Positions 45,204 to 54,013 of a stretch of DNA of 64,000 bases are shown here, piece by piece; position 1 is the first letter of the stretch; every line of letters begins with the position of its first letter. The notes below the pieces were generated by a model. The model ran no database searches and was not told where the DNA came from. It saw only the letters and a program-made list of their open reading frames with translations. A program made the position numbers and the translations under genes. This DNA comes from Actinomadura pelletieri DSM 43383 (GTDB taxonomy: Bacteria > Actinomycetota > Actinomycetes > Streptosporangiales > Streptosporangiaceae): positions 682,001 through 746,000 of the forward strand of contig NZ_RBWU01000004.1 of the NCBI RefSeq assembly GCF_003634705.1, in the 5' to 3' direction.

Positions 45204-45506
45204 ATGGCACTGGACCGGCAACTGGAGGTGCTCGCGGTCTGCGGCGTCGGCATGGGGACCAGCCTGATGCTCAAGATGACCGCCGAGGACGCGCTCCGCT
45301 CGATCGGCGTGGAGGCGCGCGTGGAGAACACCGACCTGTCCACGGCGCGCGGGATGTCGCCCGACGTGGTGATCGGCCAGGGCATGCACACCGGCGAGAT
45401 CGCCGACCTCGCACCCGTGGTGATCACGATCAGCGACTTCCTCGACAAGGACGGCCTGGAGGCGCAACTCCGAGAGCACCTGACGACCCAGGGCTGGCTC
45501 CCATGA
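45204..45506 (+). CDS. PTS EIIB, lactose/ascorbate type
   Basis: The 100-residue protein is a PTS_IIB domain with the phospho-cysteine loop LAVCGVGMGTSLMLKM and a following Rossmann-like pattern ending DFLDKDGLEAQL. It accepts phosphate on Cys from EIIA and passes it to the sugar. ATG 45204 with GGGAGGG upstream is preferred over an in-frame GTG at 45171 that would overlap the EIIC stop. Its stop overlaps the EIIA start by 4 bases. Confidence 0.92.
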   Translation: MALDRQLEVLAVCGVGMGTSLMLKMTAEDALRSIGVEARVENTDLSTARGMSPDVVIGQGMHTGEIADLAPVVITISDFLDKDGLEAQLREHLTTQGWLP

Positions 45507-45985
45507 CCTCTCATTCTGAGGGGACGACCCCCCGGGCCCCGCGGCAACGACCCTTGGTCACCGCGACCGGCCATGTGACCGCCGCGGACTGGCGCGAGGC
45601 GGCGCGGAAGGCGGCCGAGGCACTGGTCGACGCGGGCGCGGCGGGCACGGGATACCCGGACGCCTGCGTCCGGGTGGTCGAGGAGAACGGCCCGTACATC
45701 GTGTTGACCAAGGGGCTCGCGCTCGTCCACGCCCGTCCCGAGGAGGGCGGGCTGGCCGTGGGCGTCGGCGTGACCCGGCTGGCCGAGCCCGTCGCGTTCG
45801 GCCACCCCGACAACGACCCGGTGGACCTGCTGCTCGCGTTCTGCACACCCGACCCCGACGCGCACGTCGGCACGCTCGCGGGGCTCGCGCGCGCCCTGAG
45901 CGGCGGTCTGGCCGACCGGCTCCGCGCCGCGTCCGACGAGGACGAACTGGCCGAGGCACTGAGGGAGGCCGTGCCCCATGACTGA
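45503..45985 (+). CDS. PTS EIIA, mannitol/fructose (UlaC-like) type
   Basis: The 160-residue protein is an EIIA type-2 domain. NGPYIVLTKGLALVHARPEEGGLAVGV holds the phospho-accepting His in VHAR, as in UlaC. The first 15 residues are a Pro/Arg-rich tail not typical of the family. It receives phosphate from HPr and hands it to EIIB. The start ATG overlaps the EIIB stop (ATGA) and the stop overlaps the SIS gene start, so translation is coupled through the whole set. Confidence 0.9.
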   Translation: MTSHSEGTTPRAPRQRPLVTATGHVTAADWREAARKAAEALVDAGAAGTGYPDACVRVVEENGPYIVLTKGLALVHARPEEGGLAVGVGVTRLAEPVAFGHPDNDPVDLLLAFCTPDPDAHVGTLAGLARALSGGLADRLRAASDEDELAEALREAVPHD

Positions 45986-46769
45986 GACCCGGCCTTCCGA
46001 GGCCCGGCCCGGGGCCCGGTCGGGGCTCCCCGACCGGGTGCGGGCCCTGCTGGACGATCTGGACGCCGCCGCCGGCGAGGCGATCGGCGAGGCCGCCGCG
46101 CTGCTGCTGGCCTCGGTCGAGGCCGGCGGGATCGTCCACGTCGCCGGCGCGGGGCATTCGCTGGCGATGGTGTGCGAGACGTTCTACCGGGCGGGCGGGC
46201 TCGCCGCGGTCCGTCCGATCTGGGATCCCGCCGTGTTCCCGCTCGGCGACGCCGTGGCCAGCACCCGCGCCGAGCGGCGGGCCGGGGTGGGACGTGCCGT
46301 GGTCGAGGCGGCGGCACCCGTCCCGCCCGACGTCGCGGTCGTGTTCTCCACCAGCGGACGCAACCCGTACCCGGTCGAGATCGCCGCCGAGTGCGCGGCG
46401 CGCGGCGTCCCCGTCGTCGCGGTGACCTCGGCGCGGGCGTCGCGGGCCGCCACGGCGCGGACCGCGACGACCCTGGCCGACCACGCCGCGGTCGTGGTGG
46501 ACACCCGCGTTCCGCGCGGCGACGTCGTGCATCCGGCGGCGGCGCCGCGCACCGCCGCGGTCTCCACGATCCTCGCCGCGTACGCGTGGTCGCGCGTCCT
46601 GGCCGACCTGGACGACCTCGCGGCGGAGCGCGGTGTCGAACCGGCCCGCTGGACGAGCGCGAACGTCCCCGGCGGCGACGAGGTCAACGCCGCGCTGCTC
46701 GAGCGTTACCGGCACCGCGTGCCCGAGCTGACCGGGGACGGGCCGTCGCCCTTCCGCCCTGTGACATGA
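45978..46769 (+). CDS. SIS-domain phosphosugar isomerase-like protein (COG4821 type)
   Basis: The 263-residue protein is a single SIS domain, with GIVHVAGAGHSLAMVCETFYRAGG at the sugar-phosphate-binding site, VVFSTSGRNPYPVEIA for the phosphate loop, and AVTSARASR. This fits predicted phosphosugar isomerases of the UPF0309/COG4821 group, of unknown substrate. As the last enzyme of the PTS operon it probably acts on the imported phosphosugar, for example ketose/aldose isomerisation, before the divergent PfkB kinase adds a second phosphate. That order is inference from context. Confidence 0.88.
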   Translation: MTETRPSEARPGARSGLPDRVRALLDDLDAAAGEAIGEAAALLLASVEAGGIVHVAGAGHSLAMVCETFYRAGGLAAVRPIWDPAVFPLGDAVASTRAERRAGVGRAVVEAAAPVPPDVAVVFSTSGRNPYPVEIAAECAARGVPVVAVTSARASRAATARTATTLADHAAVVVDTRVPRGDVVHPAAAPRTAAVSTILAAYAWSRVLADLDDLAAERGVEPARWTSANVPGGDEVNAALLERYRHRVPELTGDGPSPFRPVT

Positions 46770-46801
46770 TGCGGTCACGTCGGAGCGGAACGAGGAGCGA
46801 G

Positions 46802-47038
46802 ATGACGACCAGACCGACCGGGGACGACCTGCACACCGTGTTCACGCGCGCGGACCTGGGCGGCGACCAACGGCTCGACCTGATGGAGTTCACGCTCGTC
46901 CTGGAGGACCTCGGGCTCTCCTGGACGCGCGCCGAGACGCAGGACAGGTTCGAGAAGGCCGACAGCAACCTCGACGGGTTCATCTCCTACGAGGAGTTCC
47001 GCGCCGTCATGGACGCCCAGTACAGCCCCGGCAACTAG
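46802..47038 (+). CDS. Small EF-hand calcium-binding protein
   Basis: The 78-residue protein has two EF-hand loops. The second, DSNLDGFISYEE, is canonical (ligand positions 1, 3, 5, 9 and 12, with Gly at 6). The first, DLGGDQRLDLME, has Asp at 1, 5 and 9 and Glu at 12 but lacks the usual Gly at 6. It resembles actinobacterial calerythrin/CabC-like proteins and is likely a cytosolic Ca2+ buffer or sensor. GAGGAG precedes the ATG. It follows the PTS operon by 32 bases and may be cotranscribed, though a functional link is not evident. Confidence 0.88.
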   Translation: MTTRPTGDDLHTVFTRADLGGDQRLDLMEFTLVLEDLGLSWTRAETQDRFEKADSNLDGFISYEEFRAVMDAQYSPGN

Positions 47039-47047
47039 ACCCGGCGA

Positions 47048-48679
47048 CTAGACCCGGCGCCCGCGCAGTTCCCGGTACCGGCGGACGAGCGCCGCCGTGG
47101 ACGGGTCGGGCGCCGTGGACGGCGGCTCCGGCGCGGTGAGCGCGGGCGCGAGGTCCATGGCCATGATCTTGCCGAGCTCGACGCCCCACTGGTCGAAGGA
47201 GTCGATCCCCCAGATCGTCCCCTCCACGAACACGATGTGCTCGTAGAGCGCGACCAGCGACCCGAGGGTCTTCGGGGTGAGCTTCGGCACCAGGATCGTG
47301 CTGGTCGGCCGGTTGCCCGGCATGACCTTGTGCGGGACGAGGGCGGCGGGCGTCCCCTCGGCGGCGACCTCCTCGGCGGTCCGGCCGAACGCCAGCGCCG
47401 ACGTCTGCGCCAGCATGTTGGCGGCGAGCAGGTCGTGCATGCCCGCGCGGTCCTCGAACGGCTCGGCGAACCCGATGAAGTCGGCGGGAACGAGCCGGGT
47501 GCCCTGGTGCAGCAGCTGGTAGAAGGCGTGCTGCCCGTTCGTGCCCGGCTCGCCCCAGAAGATCGCGCCGGTCTGCGCGACGACGGGCGCGCCGTCGGCC
47601 CGCACCGACTTGCCGTTGGACTCCATCGTGAGCTGCTGCAGGTAGGCGGGGAACCGGGCGAGGCGCTGGCTGTAGGGCAGCACGGCCCGGGTCTGCGCGC
47701 CGAAGAAGTCGGTGTACCAGACGCCGAGCAGTCCCATCAGGACGGGCATGTTCTGCTCGAACGGCGCGGTCCGGAAGTGCTCGTCGATCTCGCGGAACCC
47801 GGCGAGCATCTCGCGGAACGCCTCCCCGCCGATCGCGATCATCAGGGAGAGGCCGATGGCGCCGTCGAGGGAGTAGCGGCCGCCGACCCAGTCCCAGAAC
47901 GCGAACATGTTCGCGGTGTCGATGCCGAACTCGGCGACGCGGTCGGCGTTGGTGGACACGGCGACGAAGTGCCGGGAGACGGCCTTGTCGTCCCCGAGCC
48001 GCTCCACGAGCCACTGCCGCGCGACCTTGGCGTTGGTGAGGGTCTCCAGGGTCCCGAACGTCTTGGAGCTGACGACGAACAGGGTCCGCTCGGGGTCGAG
48101 CCCGGCGAGCTTCCCGACGATGTCGGCGGGGTCGATGTTGGACACGAACCGGCAGGCGATCCCGGCGTCCGCGTAGTCGGCGAGGGCCTCGTAGGCCATG
48201 GCGGGGCCGAGGTCGGAGCCGCCGATGCCGATGTTGACGACCGTGGTGATGCGTTTGCCGGTGAAGCCCGTCCACTCCCCCGCGCGGACGCGTCCGGCGA
48301 AGTCGGCCATCGCGTCCAGGACGGCGTGCACGTCGCCCGCGACGTCCTGCCCGTCCACGGTGAGGGCCTCGCCGGGCGGGAGCCGCAGCGCCGTGTGCAG
48401 GACGGCGCGGTCCTCGCTGACGTTGATGTGCTCGCCGGAGAACATCGCGTCGATCCGGCGGCGCAGCCCGGCCCGCTCGGCGAGCGCCACCAGCAGCCGC
48501 AGCGTCTCGGCGGTGGCGCGGTGCTTGGAGTAGTCCAGGTGGAGGTCCCCCGCGGTGACGGTCATACGGTCGGCGCGCGCCGGATCGTCGGCGAAGAGTT
48601 CGCGCAGGTGCCGACCGGCGAGCGCCGCGTGATGCTCTCCCAGCGCGGACCACTCGGGCGACTCGGTGATATCTGCCAT
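47048..48679 (-). CDS. pgi: Glucose-6-phosphate isomerase
   Basis: The protein of about 543 residues (family usual about 550) interconverts glucose-6-phosphate and fructose-6-phosphate in glycolysis. Family signatures are present: [32 protein letters not shown], the catalytic Glu in [14 protein letters not shown] with its His, and [16 protein letters not shown] with the catalytic Lys. It is long-form PGI, not the archaeal cupin type. Start choice is [10 protein letters not shown] at 48679; MREAMADI at 48691 is possible. It is divergent from the chimeric lipoprotein gene. Confidence 0.97.
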   Translation of the reverse strand: MADITESPEWSALGEHHAALAGRHLRELFADDPARADRMTVTAGDLHLDYSKHRATAETLRLLVALAERAGLRRRIDAMFSGEHINVSEDRAVLHTALRLPPGEALTVDGQDVAGDVHAVLDAMADFAGRVRAGEWTGFTGKRITTVVNIGIGGSDLGPAMAYEALADYADAGIACRFVSNIDPADIVGKLAGLDPERTLFVVSSKTFGTLETLTNAKVARQWLVERLGDDKAVSRHFVAVSTNADRVAEFGIDTANMFAFWDWVGGRYSLDGAIGLSLMIAIGGEAFREMLAGFREIDEHFRTAPFEQNMPVLMGLLGVWYTDFFGAQTRAVLPYSQRLARFPAYLQQLTMESNGKSVRADGAPVVAQTGAIFWGEPGTNGQHAFYQLLHQGTRLVPADFIGFAEPFEDRAGMHDLLAANMLAQTSALAFGRTAEEVAAEGTPAALVPHKVMPGNRPTSTILVPKLTPKTLGSLVALYEHIVFVEGTIWGIDSFDQWGVELGKIMAMDLAPALTAPEPPSTAPDPSTAALVRRYRELRGRRV

Positions 48680-48906
48680 TGCCTCTCTCATCTCGTCGCG
48701 GGGCGGACGGCGCCGTCGTTCCCCGGACGGGCGACCGTACCCCACCGGCGATCATAGGACGGCCACGGACACCGCCGCGGGCGACCGAAAGGGCAAGCGG
48801 CGCTTACCGATCCGTCCACGAGATCGCATGCTCGCCGTCTCGACGACCGTGCGCCGACGTTTCACGCTTTCACCATCCCTCCCACGAGTGAACGCATGAG
48901 GCGCCG

Positions 48907-50748
48907 ATGAATCGATCGACCTCCCGGGACCGCGGACGCCGGTTCCGTCTCCTCACCGCGACCGGAGCCGGTTTACTGCTCGTTCCGCTCGCCGCGGCCT
49001 GCGGGTCCGGCGACTCCGGCGGTTCGGGCCCCATCAAGATCGGTGTCCCGGCGCCGCTGAGCGGCGACTCCGCCTCGGCCGGTCAGGACATCCTCGCCGC
49101 CGCCAGGGTCGCCGCCGCCGAGATCAACAAGGCGGGCGGGGTGGACGGCCGCGACATCGAGATCGTGGAGGCCGACGACCAGTGCAGCGCCCAGCAGGGG
49201 GCGCAGGCCGCGCAGAAGCTCCTCAACAGCGGGGTCGTGGCCGTCGCCGGCGGCTACTGCTCGGGCGCCGCGGTGCCCGCGATCCCGATCTACGGGCGGC
49301 GGAACGTGCCGTTCGTGCTGGACGCGTCCACGAACCCTTCCCTGACCGACACCGGGAAGGGCAAGGTCTTCCGCACCTGCGGACGCGACGACAACCAGGG
49401 CCTGGTCGCCGCCAAGTTCATGACCGGGCAGCTCAGGGCCAGGCGGATCGCGCTGCTGCACGACAACACCACGTACGCCAAGGGCCTCGCGGACGCGGCG
49501 GCGAACTCGGTGAAGCGGCTCGGCGGGCAGGTCGTGTACCAGGACGCGCTCCAACCCGGCCAGTCCGACTACAGCCCGGTCCTCACCAAGGTCGCCTCGA
49601 CGAAACCGGACGTGCTGTACTTCACCGGCTACTTCGCGGAGGCGGGGCTGCTGATGAAGCAGCGCAGGCAGCTCGGGTTGACGTTCACGCTGATGGGCGG
49701 GGACGCGACGACCGACTCGACCGTCCTGAAGACGGCGGGCTCGGCGGCCGACGGCTACATCGCCACCACCGCGCCGCTGGCCAAGGACCTGCCCGCCGCC
49801 GCCACGACCATGATCGAGGCCGCGCGGGCGGACGCGGCCGACGCCCCGCCCTGGTGGGTCGCCGAGATCACCGGCCATGACCGCCGCGCCGCCGACCTCG
49901 CGGTCCTCACGCTCACGCCCGAACGTCCGCTGCCGTTCCGGCCGGGCCAGCACGTGACCGTGCAGACGCCGCGCTGGCCCCGGGTCTGGCGCTCGTACTG
50001 GATCGCCAACGCGCCCCGCCCCGACGGGACGCTGTGTCTGCACGTCCGCGCCCGTCCCGCCGGCTGGGTGAGCGGCGCCCTGGTCCGGCACACCGCGCCC
50101 GGGGACTCCGTGCTGGTCGGCCCGGCCGCGGGCGCCATGCCCCTCGACCCGGACCCCGACCGCGGGCTGCTGCTCATCGGCGGCGGCACCGGCCTCGCCC
50201 CCATGAAGGCGCTCGCCGAACAGGCCGTGGCCACCGACCCGGACCGCGACGTCCACCTGATCGTCGGGGCCCGCACCGAGGCGGACCTGTACGACCTCGC
50301 GGATCTGCGCCTCCTGGAGTCGTCCGGCGCGCGTCTCCGGGTGGTTCCGGTCCCGTCGCGGTCGTCCGGCGCCTCGGCGGGCGAGTCCCAGGGGGGAGCG
50401 CCAGGTGAACCGCCGGGTGAATCGCGGGGTGAGTCGGTGGGTGATGCGAGGGGTGATGCGAGGGGGGAATGGCGCGGGCGGTTGCCCGACGTGTTGCCCG
50501 GCTTCCTGGACGGCGTCGACCGGTGGCGGGACCGCGCCGCCTACGTGGCGGGCCCTCCCCCGTTCGTCCGGGACACCGTCGACGCGCTGCACCGGCACGG
50601 GATGCCGCTCACCCAGGTCCACCACGACCCGCTCACCACGGAGGAGTCGGACGCCCGGGCCGTCACCAGCCCGCGCGCGCTCGTAGAAAGTCCGTCGTCG
50701 GCGCGTCGGCCGGATAGAACGACTCGATCGCCAGTTCCGCCACGGTGA
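48907..50748 (+). CDS. Chimera: truncated LivJ-type lipoprotein fused to flavohaemoglobin-like reductase domain
   Basis: The 613-residue frame joins two unrelated parts. Residues 1-298 are a branched-chain amino-acid-binding lipoprotein with signal and lipobox LAAACGSG, KIGVPAPLSGDSASAGQD, AEINKAGGVDGR and VLYFTGYFAEAG; it lacks the last 90-100 residues of the family. From about residue 300 (MIEAARADAADAPPWW) it matches the last helix of a globin followed by an FAD/NAD-binding reductase: FRPGQHVTVQT, RSYWIAN, IGGGTGLAPMKAL. The globin itself is absent. A 12-base repeat tract adds a Gly/Glu-rich insert at 492-525, and the end overlaps the next gene. No livFGHM genes are nearby. It is probably a deletion product and may be non-functional. 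Confidence 0.8.
   Translation: MNRSTSRDRGRRFRLLTATGAGLLLVPLAAACGSGDSGGSGPIKIGVPAPLSGDSASAGQDILAAARVAAAEINKAGGVDGRDIEIVEADDQCSAQQGAQAAQKLLNSGVVAVAGGYCSGAAVPAIPIYGRRNVPFVLDASTNPSLTDTGKGKVFRTCGRDDNQGLVAAKFMTGQLRARRIALLHDNTTYAKGLADAAANSVKRLGGQVVYQDALQPGQSDYSPVLTKVASTKPDVLYFTGYFAEAGLLMKQRRQLGLTFTLMGGDATTDSTVLKTAGSAADGYIATTAPLAKDLPAAATTMIEAARADAADAPPWWVAEITGHDRRAADLAVLTLTPERPLPFRPGQHVTVQTPRWPRVWRSYWIANAPRPDGTLCLHVRARPAGWVSGALVRHTAPGDSVLVGPAAGAMPLDPDPDRGLLLIGGGTGLAPMKALAEQAVATDPDRDVHLIVGARTEADLYDLADLRLLESSGARLRVVPVPSRSSGASAGESQGGAPGEPPGESRGESVGDARGDARGEWRGRLPDVLPGFLDGVDRWRDRAAYVAGPPPFVRDTVDALHRHGMPLTQVHHDPLTTEESDARAVTSPRALVESPSSARRPDRTTRSPVPPR
50400..50475. repeat. Degenerate 12-bp in-frame repeats
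   Basis: Units like GGTGAATCGCGG and GGTGATGCGAGG recur about six times in frame, encoding (Gly-Glu/Asp-x-x) within the NAD-binding part of the chimeric gene. It has the look of a slippage expansion. Confidence 0.7.
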
Positions 50749-51463
50749 TGTCGACCGGCGTGCCGAAGGTGGCGATGGTGCCGAAGAACGACAGCTCCCG
50801 CCCGTCCACCCGCATCCGCAGCGGGACGAACACCTCGTGCTCCGCGGGCGGTGCCATCGCCTCCCCCACGTCCCCGGGGAAGCTCCGCAGCTCCCGGTAG
50901 AGCTGGGCGAGCCCCGGGTCCGCGGTCAGCGCCACATGCCGCCGTACCCGGTCGATCATGTGGGCGCGCCACTCGGCCAGGTTCAGGATGTGCTTCGCCA
51001 TGCCGTCCGGGTGCATGCTGAGGCGCAGCACGTTCAGCGGAGGCTTCAGCAGCTCCGGCGCGGCGCCCTCCATGAAGAGCCCGGCCGCGGCGTTGGCGTC
51101 GATCAGGTTCCAGAAGCGGTCCACGACGACGGCCGGGTACGGCTCGTGCCCGTCCAGGACCTGTTTGATCGCCGCGCGCACCGCGTCCATCCTCGGCTCC
51201 TCGATCGGGGTCTCCGCGAACACCGGCGCGTACCCGGCCGCCACCAGCAGCAGGTTCCGGTCGCGCAGCGGGACGTCCAGGTGCTCGGCCAGCCGCAGCA
51301 CCATGTCCCGGCTCGGCGCCGACCGGCCCGTCTCGACGAAGCTCAGATGCCGCGTCGACACGCCCGCCTCAGACGCCAGCTCGAGCTGGCTGAGTCTGCG
51401 CCGCTGCCGCCACGCGCGCAGCTGCTCCCCGATCGGTTTCACATCGCTCAACGCCGTCGTCAC
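50663..51463 (-). CDS. XRE-family regulator with MmyB-like domain
   Basis: The protein of about 266 residues has an N-terminal XRE helix-turn-helix (GEQLRAWRQRRRLSQLELASEAGVSTRHLSFVETGRSAPSRDMV) and a C-terminal MmyB-like PAS-type ligand domain (AVVVDRFWNLIDANAAAGLFMEG ... FPGDVGEAMAPPAEHEVFVPLRMRVDGRELSFF...). In relatives such proteins bind fatty acids and often control an adjacent SDR or oxidoreductase. None is divergent here except a DUF1266 gene. Its 3' end overlaps the chimeric gene on the other strand by about 85 bases. GTG 51463 or GTG 51442 may be the start. Confidence 0.9.
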   Translation of the reverse strand: MTTALSDVKPIGEQLRAWRQRRRLSQLELASEAGVSTRHLSFVETGRSAPSRDMVLRLAEHLDVPLRDRNLLLVAAGYAPVFAETPIEEPRMDAVRAAIKQVLDGHEPYPAVVVDRFWNLIDANAAAGLFMEGAAPELLKPPLNVLRLSMHPDGMAKHILNLAEWRAHMIDRVRRHVALTADPGLAQLYRELRSFPGDVGEAMAPPAEHEVFVPLRMRVDGRELSFFGTIATFGTPVDITVAELAIESFYPADAPTTDFLRARAGW

Positions 51464-51599
51464 CGCTCCGACGCTACTCGTGGCGTCATCGGGAGGGCGA
51501 TGACGTCGGAGGTAACGCCCCCGCCCTTTACATTGTAGATTTTTCGTTGGCGGGGTGGAGCCGGGTCCGGGGCCGGTACCGTTGCCCGCGGAGGGGACC

Positions 51600-52841
51600 A
51601 TGACGTATCAGGCCATGCTGGACCGGGCCAGGAAGTTCGAACGGCAGGGCAGGTTCGGGGAGGCCGCCGCCGCCTTCGCCGACGCCGCCGAGGCCATGGA
51701 GGCGCGCGGCGACGGGACGTCCGCCGTCGCGACCCGGGCGCGGTGCGCACGCGCGCTCGCCGCCGCGGGCCGCACCGGCGAGGCGCAGCGCATGCTCGAC
51801 ACGATCGACCGCATCGCCGCGTCCATGCCCGTCGAGGTCCGCGCGGGGCTCGACGCGCAGGCCGCGCACATCATGGCGGCCGCGGGCCGCACCGGTGAGG
51901 CGGCCCGGCGCGCCTGGTCGGCGATGAGCGGGTTCTGGTCGCTGCACGACACCAGGCGCGCCGACGCGGCCGGGGTCCACGCGGCACGCCTCATCGTCAA
52001 GGACGCGGGGCCGCGCGGCGCGCTGCTCCCCCTGCGGGAACTGCTGGCGCAGATGCCGCCGGGCGGTGACGGGCACCGGCAGGTCACCGCGCTGCTCGCC
52101 GACGCCGAACGGCGCCCCGACCGCGACCACGACATCCTGGTCACCGACCCCGACAGCGCCGCCTGGGGACGACTCGCGGCGGCGCTCGCCGTCGGCGCGC
52201 ACCTGGCCGTCGGCAACGGGGTCGCGTGGAACGTTCTCACCGACCCCGACGACGCGGCCGGCGATCGGGTCCTGCTGGAACGCGACTGGGGCGTCACCGA
52301 CCACGACGGCTGGCGCGAGCAGATCGACGCGCTGCTGGACGCCCGCAACAGCGACCCCGCCATCCAGATGGTCCTCGACCAGCGGGGCCGCCGAAGGGAC
52401 AAGCGGGCCTGGCAGGAGGCGATCGTCGAGTGGTGCCGGGAACGTGACATCCCGGACGGGACCGTCCGCGAGATCGTTGAGATGTCCGAGCTGATCCTGA
52501 AGTACGAGTCGCGGTTCCGGGCCGACGGGATCCTCCCGCCGGACGGCGTGGTCGAGAGCGTGTACGGCTACGACTTCGGCCGCGCGGTGAACATGGCCCG
52601 CTGGGGCCTCGGCGCCGGGTACTGCGACGCCGAGGAGGCCGAGAAGTGCGTCCTCACCGCCGGGCAGCGCGCCAACCAGGTCTACACGTCGTGGCGGTCG
52701 TTCTCCGCCGGCTACGTCCTCGGCCGGATGCTGCGGTTCGACGAGGGCGAGTTCGGCGAATGGTACGAACGGTCGCTGACCGGCCATCGCGTCCTCGCCG
52801 AGGACCCGGAGAGCCCCTGGCGCCGCATGGCCTGGGGCTGA
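51600..52841 (+). CDS. DUF1266 protein with TPR-like N-terminus
   Basis: The 413-residue protein begins with helical repeats (MLDRARKFERQGRFGEAAAAFADAAEAMEARGD). The C-terminal half has DUF1266 features: AWNVLTD...RVLLERDWGVTDHDGWREQIDALL and YDFGRAVNMARWGLGAGYCDAEEAEK. The family is found in enterobacteria (YbeU/YbeR) and actinomycetes; its role is unknown. ATG 51600 has GGAGGGG 4 bases before it. It is divergent from the XRE gene and convergent with adenosine deaminase. Confidence 0.85.
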   Translation: MTYQAMLDRARKFERQGRFGEAAAAFADAAEAMEARGDGTSAVATRARCARALAAAGRTGEAQRMLDTIDRIAASMPVEVRAGLDAQAAHIMAAAGRTGEAARRAWSAMSGFWSLHDTRRADAAGVHAARLIVKDAGPRGALLPLRELLAQMPPGGDGHRQVTALLADAERRPDRDHDILVTDPDSAAWGRLAAALAVGAHLAVGNGVAWNVLTDPDDAAGDRVLLERDWGVTDHDGWREQIDALLDARNSDPAIQMVLDQRGRRRDKRAWQEAIVEWCRERDIPDGTVREIVEMSELILKYESRFRADGILPPDGVVESVYGYDFGRAVNMARWGLGAGYCDAEEAEKCVLTAGQRANQVYTSWRSFSAGYVLGRMLRFDEGEFGEWYERSLTGHRVLAEDPESPWRRMAWG

Positions 52842-52879
52842 CGCCCCCGAAGACGACAGGGGTCGAAGGACGACAGGGT

Positions 52880-53905
52880 TCAGACGAGGGCGTCGATGTC
52901 GGCGATGACGGCCTCGCGGGACGCCTCGTCCATGGACGAGGCGATCGCGGCGTTACGGGCCAGGGACGCCAGGGCGTCGCGGTCGAGCCCGAACGCCTCG
53001 GCGGCGACGCGGTACTCGCCGGTGAGGGTCGTGTCGAACATCGGCGGGTCGTCGCTGTTCAACGTGACGAACAGGCCCTCGTCCAGCATGCGTGGCAGCG
53101 GGTGCGAGGCGAGCGCGGCGACCTGACCCGTGCACACGTTGGACGTCGGGCACACCTCCAGTGGTATCCGCGCCTCGCGTAGGCGCGCGACGAGCCTCGG
53201 GTCGTCCAGGCAGGAGGTGCCGTGGCCGATCCGCTCGGCGCCGAGCCCGTCCAGGGCCTCCCAGATCGTCTCGGGACCGGTCATCTCCCCGGCGTGCGGC
53301 AGGCTGCGGAGCCCGGCGGCGCGGGCGGCGGCGAACGCGTCCCGGAAGGCGTCCCGGTACGGCGGGCGCACCTGCTCGATGCCGCCGAGACCGAAACCGA
53401 CGAGTTCCTCCGGCGGGTGCCCGAGCGCGTGGTCGAGGGTGCCGCGCGCCGCGTCGGCGCCGAACTCGCCGGGGATGTCGAAGATGTAGGCGACATGGAC
53501 GCCGAGCCGGTCGCGGGCCTCGCGGGCGGCGATGTCCAGGGCCTCGGTGATCGCGGGCATCGGCATCCCGGCCCGCCGGTGCGTGTACGGGGTGACGGTC
53601 AGCTCCACGTACCGGACGTTCTGGACCGCGAGGTCGCGGGCGACGCCGGTCACGAGGGTGCCGACGTCCTCCGGCGTCCTGACCAGGCCGGACACCGCCT
53701 CGTACACCTCGGCGAAGTGCGGGAAGTCGCGGAACGCGTAGAAGGCTCGCAACGCGTCCTCGTCCACCGGGACGGGCCCCTCGGGGTGACGGCGGGCGAG
53801 TTCCAGCACGGTCGGCACGGACGCGGAGCCGACGAGATGGACATGGAGTTCGACCTTCGGCAGGGCGTCGATGAACGCATCGAGGGAGGTGGAGGGGTTC
53901 GACAT
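52880..53905 (-). CDS. add: Adenosine deaminase-family protein
   Basis: The 341-residue amidohydrolase has the zinc-binding H-x-H in KVELHVHLVGSAS, the glycine- and His-bearing HAGEMTGPETIWEAL with the catalytic Glu, ERIGHGTSC and the final NSDDPPMF. Residues DLAVQNVRYVELTVTPYTH fit the actinobacterial group. Most members deaminate adenosine or adenine; HVHLVG replaces the usual HLHLEG or HVHLDG, so adenine, adenosine or a related nucleoside cannot be decided. It is divergent from a WYL regulator with a palindrome between the two. Confidence 0.88.
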   Translation of the reverse strand: MSNPSTSLDAFIDALPKVELHVHLVGSASVPTVLELARRHPEGPVPVDEDALRAFYAFRDFPHFAEVYEAVSGLVRTPEDVGTLVTGVARDLAVQNVRYVELTVTPYTHRRAGMPMPAITEALDIAAREARDRLGVHVAYIFDIPGEFGADAARGTLDHALGHPPEELVGFGLGGIEQVRPPYRDAFRDAFAAARAAGLRSLPHAGEMTGPETIWEALDGLGAERIGHGTSCLDDPRLVARLREARIPLEVCPTSNVCTGQVAALASHPLPRMLDEGLFVTLNSDDPPMFDTTLTGEYRVAAEAFGLDRDALASLARNAAIASSMDEASREAVIADIDALV

Positions 53906-53961
53906 TCCGCGACGCTAACAGCCCATCCGTCCGTCGTGACAGGGATTTCCGGCGAACCTGA

Positions 53962-53973
53962 CACGATCTCGTG
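53962..53973. promoter_or_regulatory. Palindrome CACGATCTCGTG between add and WYL gene
   Basis: The 12-base palindrome has arms CACGA and TCGTG with a 2-base centre. A second imperfect pair, GTGACAGG/CCTGACAC, flanks it on the left. It may be the WYL regulator's binding site. Confidence 0.45.
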
Positions 53974-54013
53974 AGGAATGACCCGTCGCCGTCCACCCTG
54001 GTAGACAGGGTCC

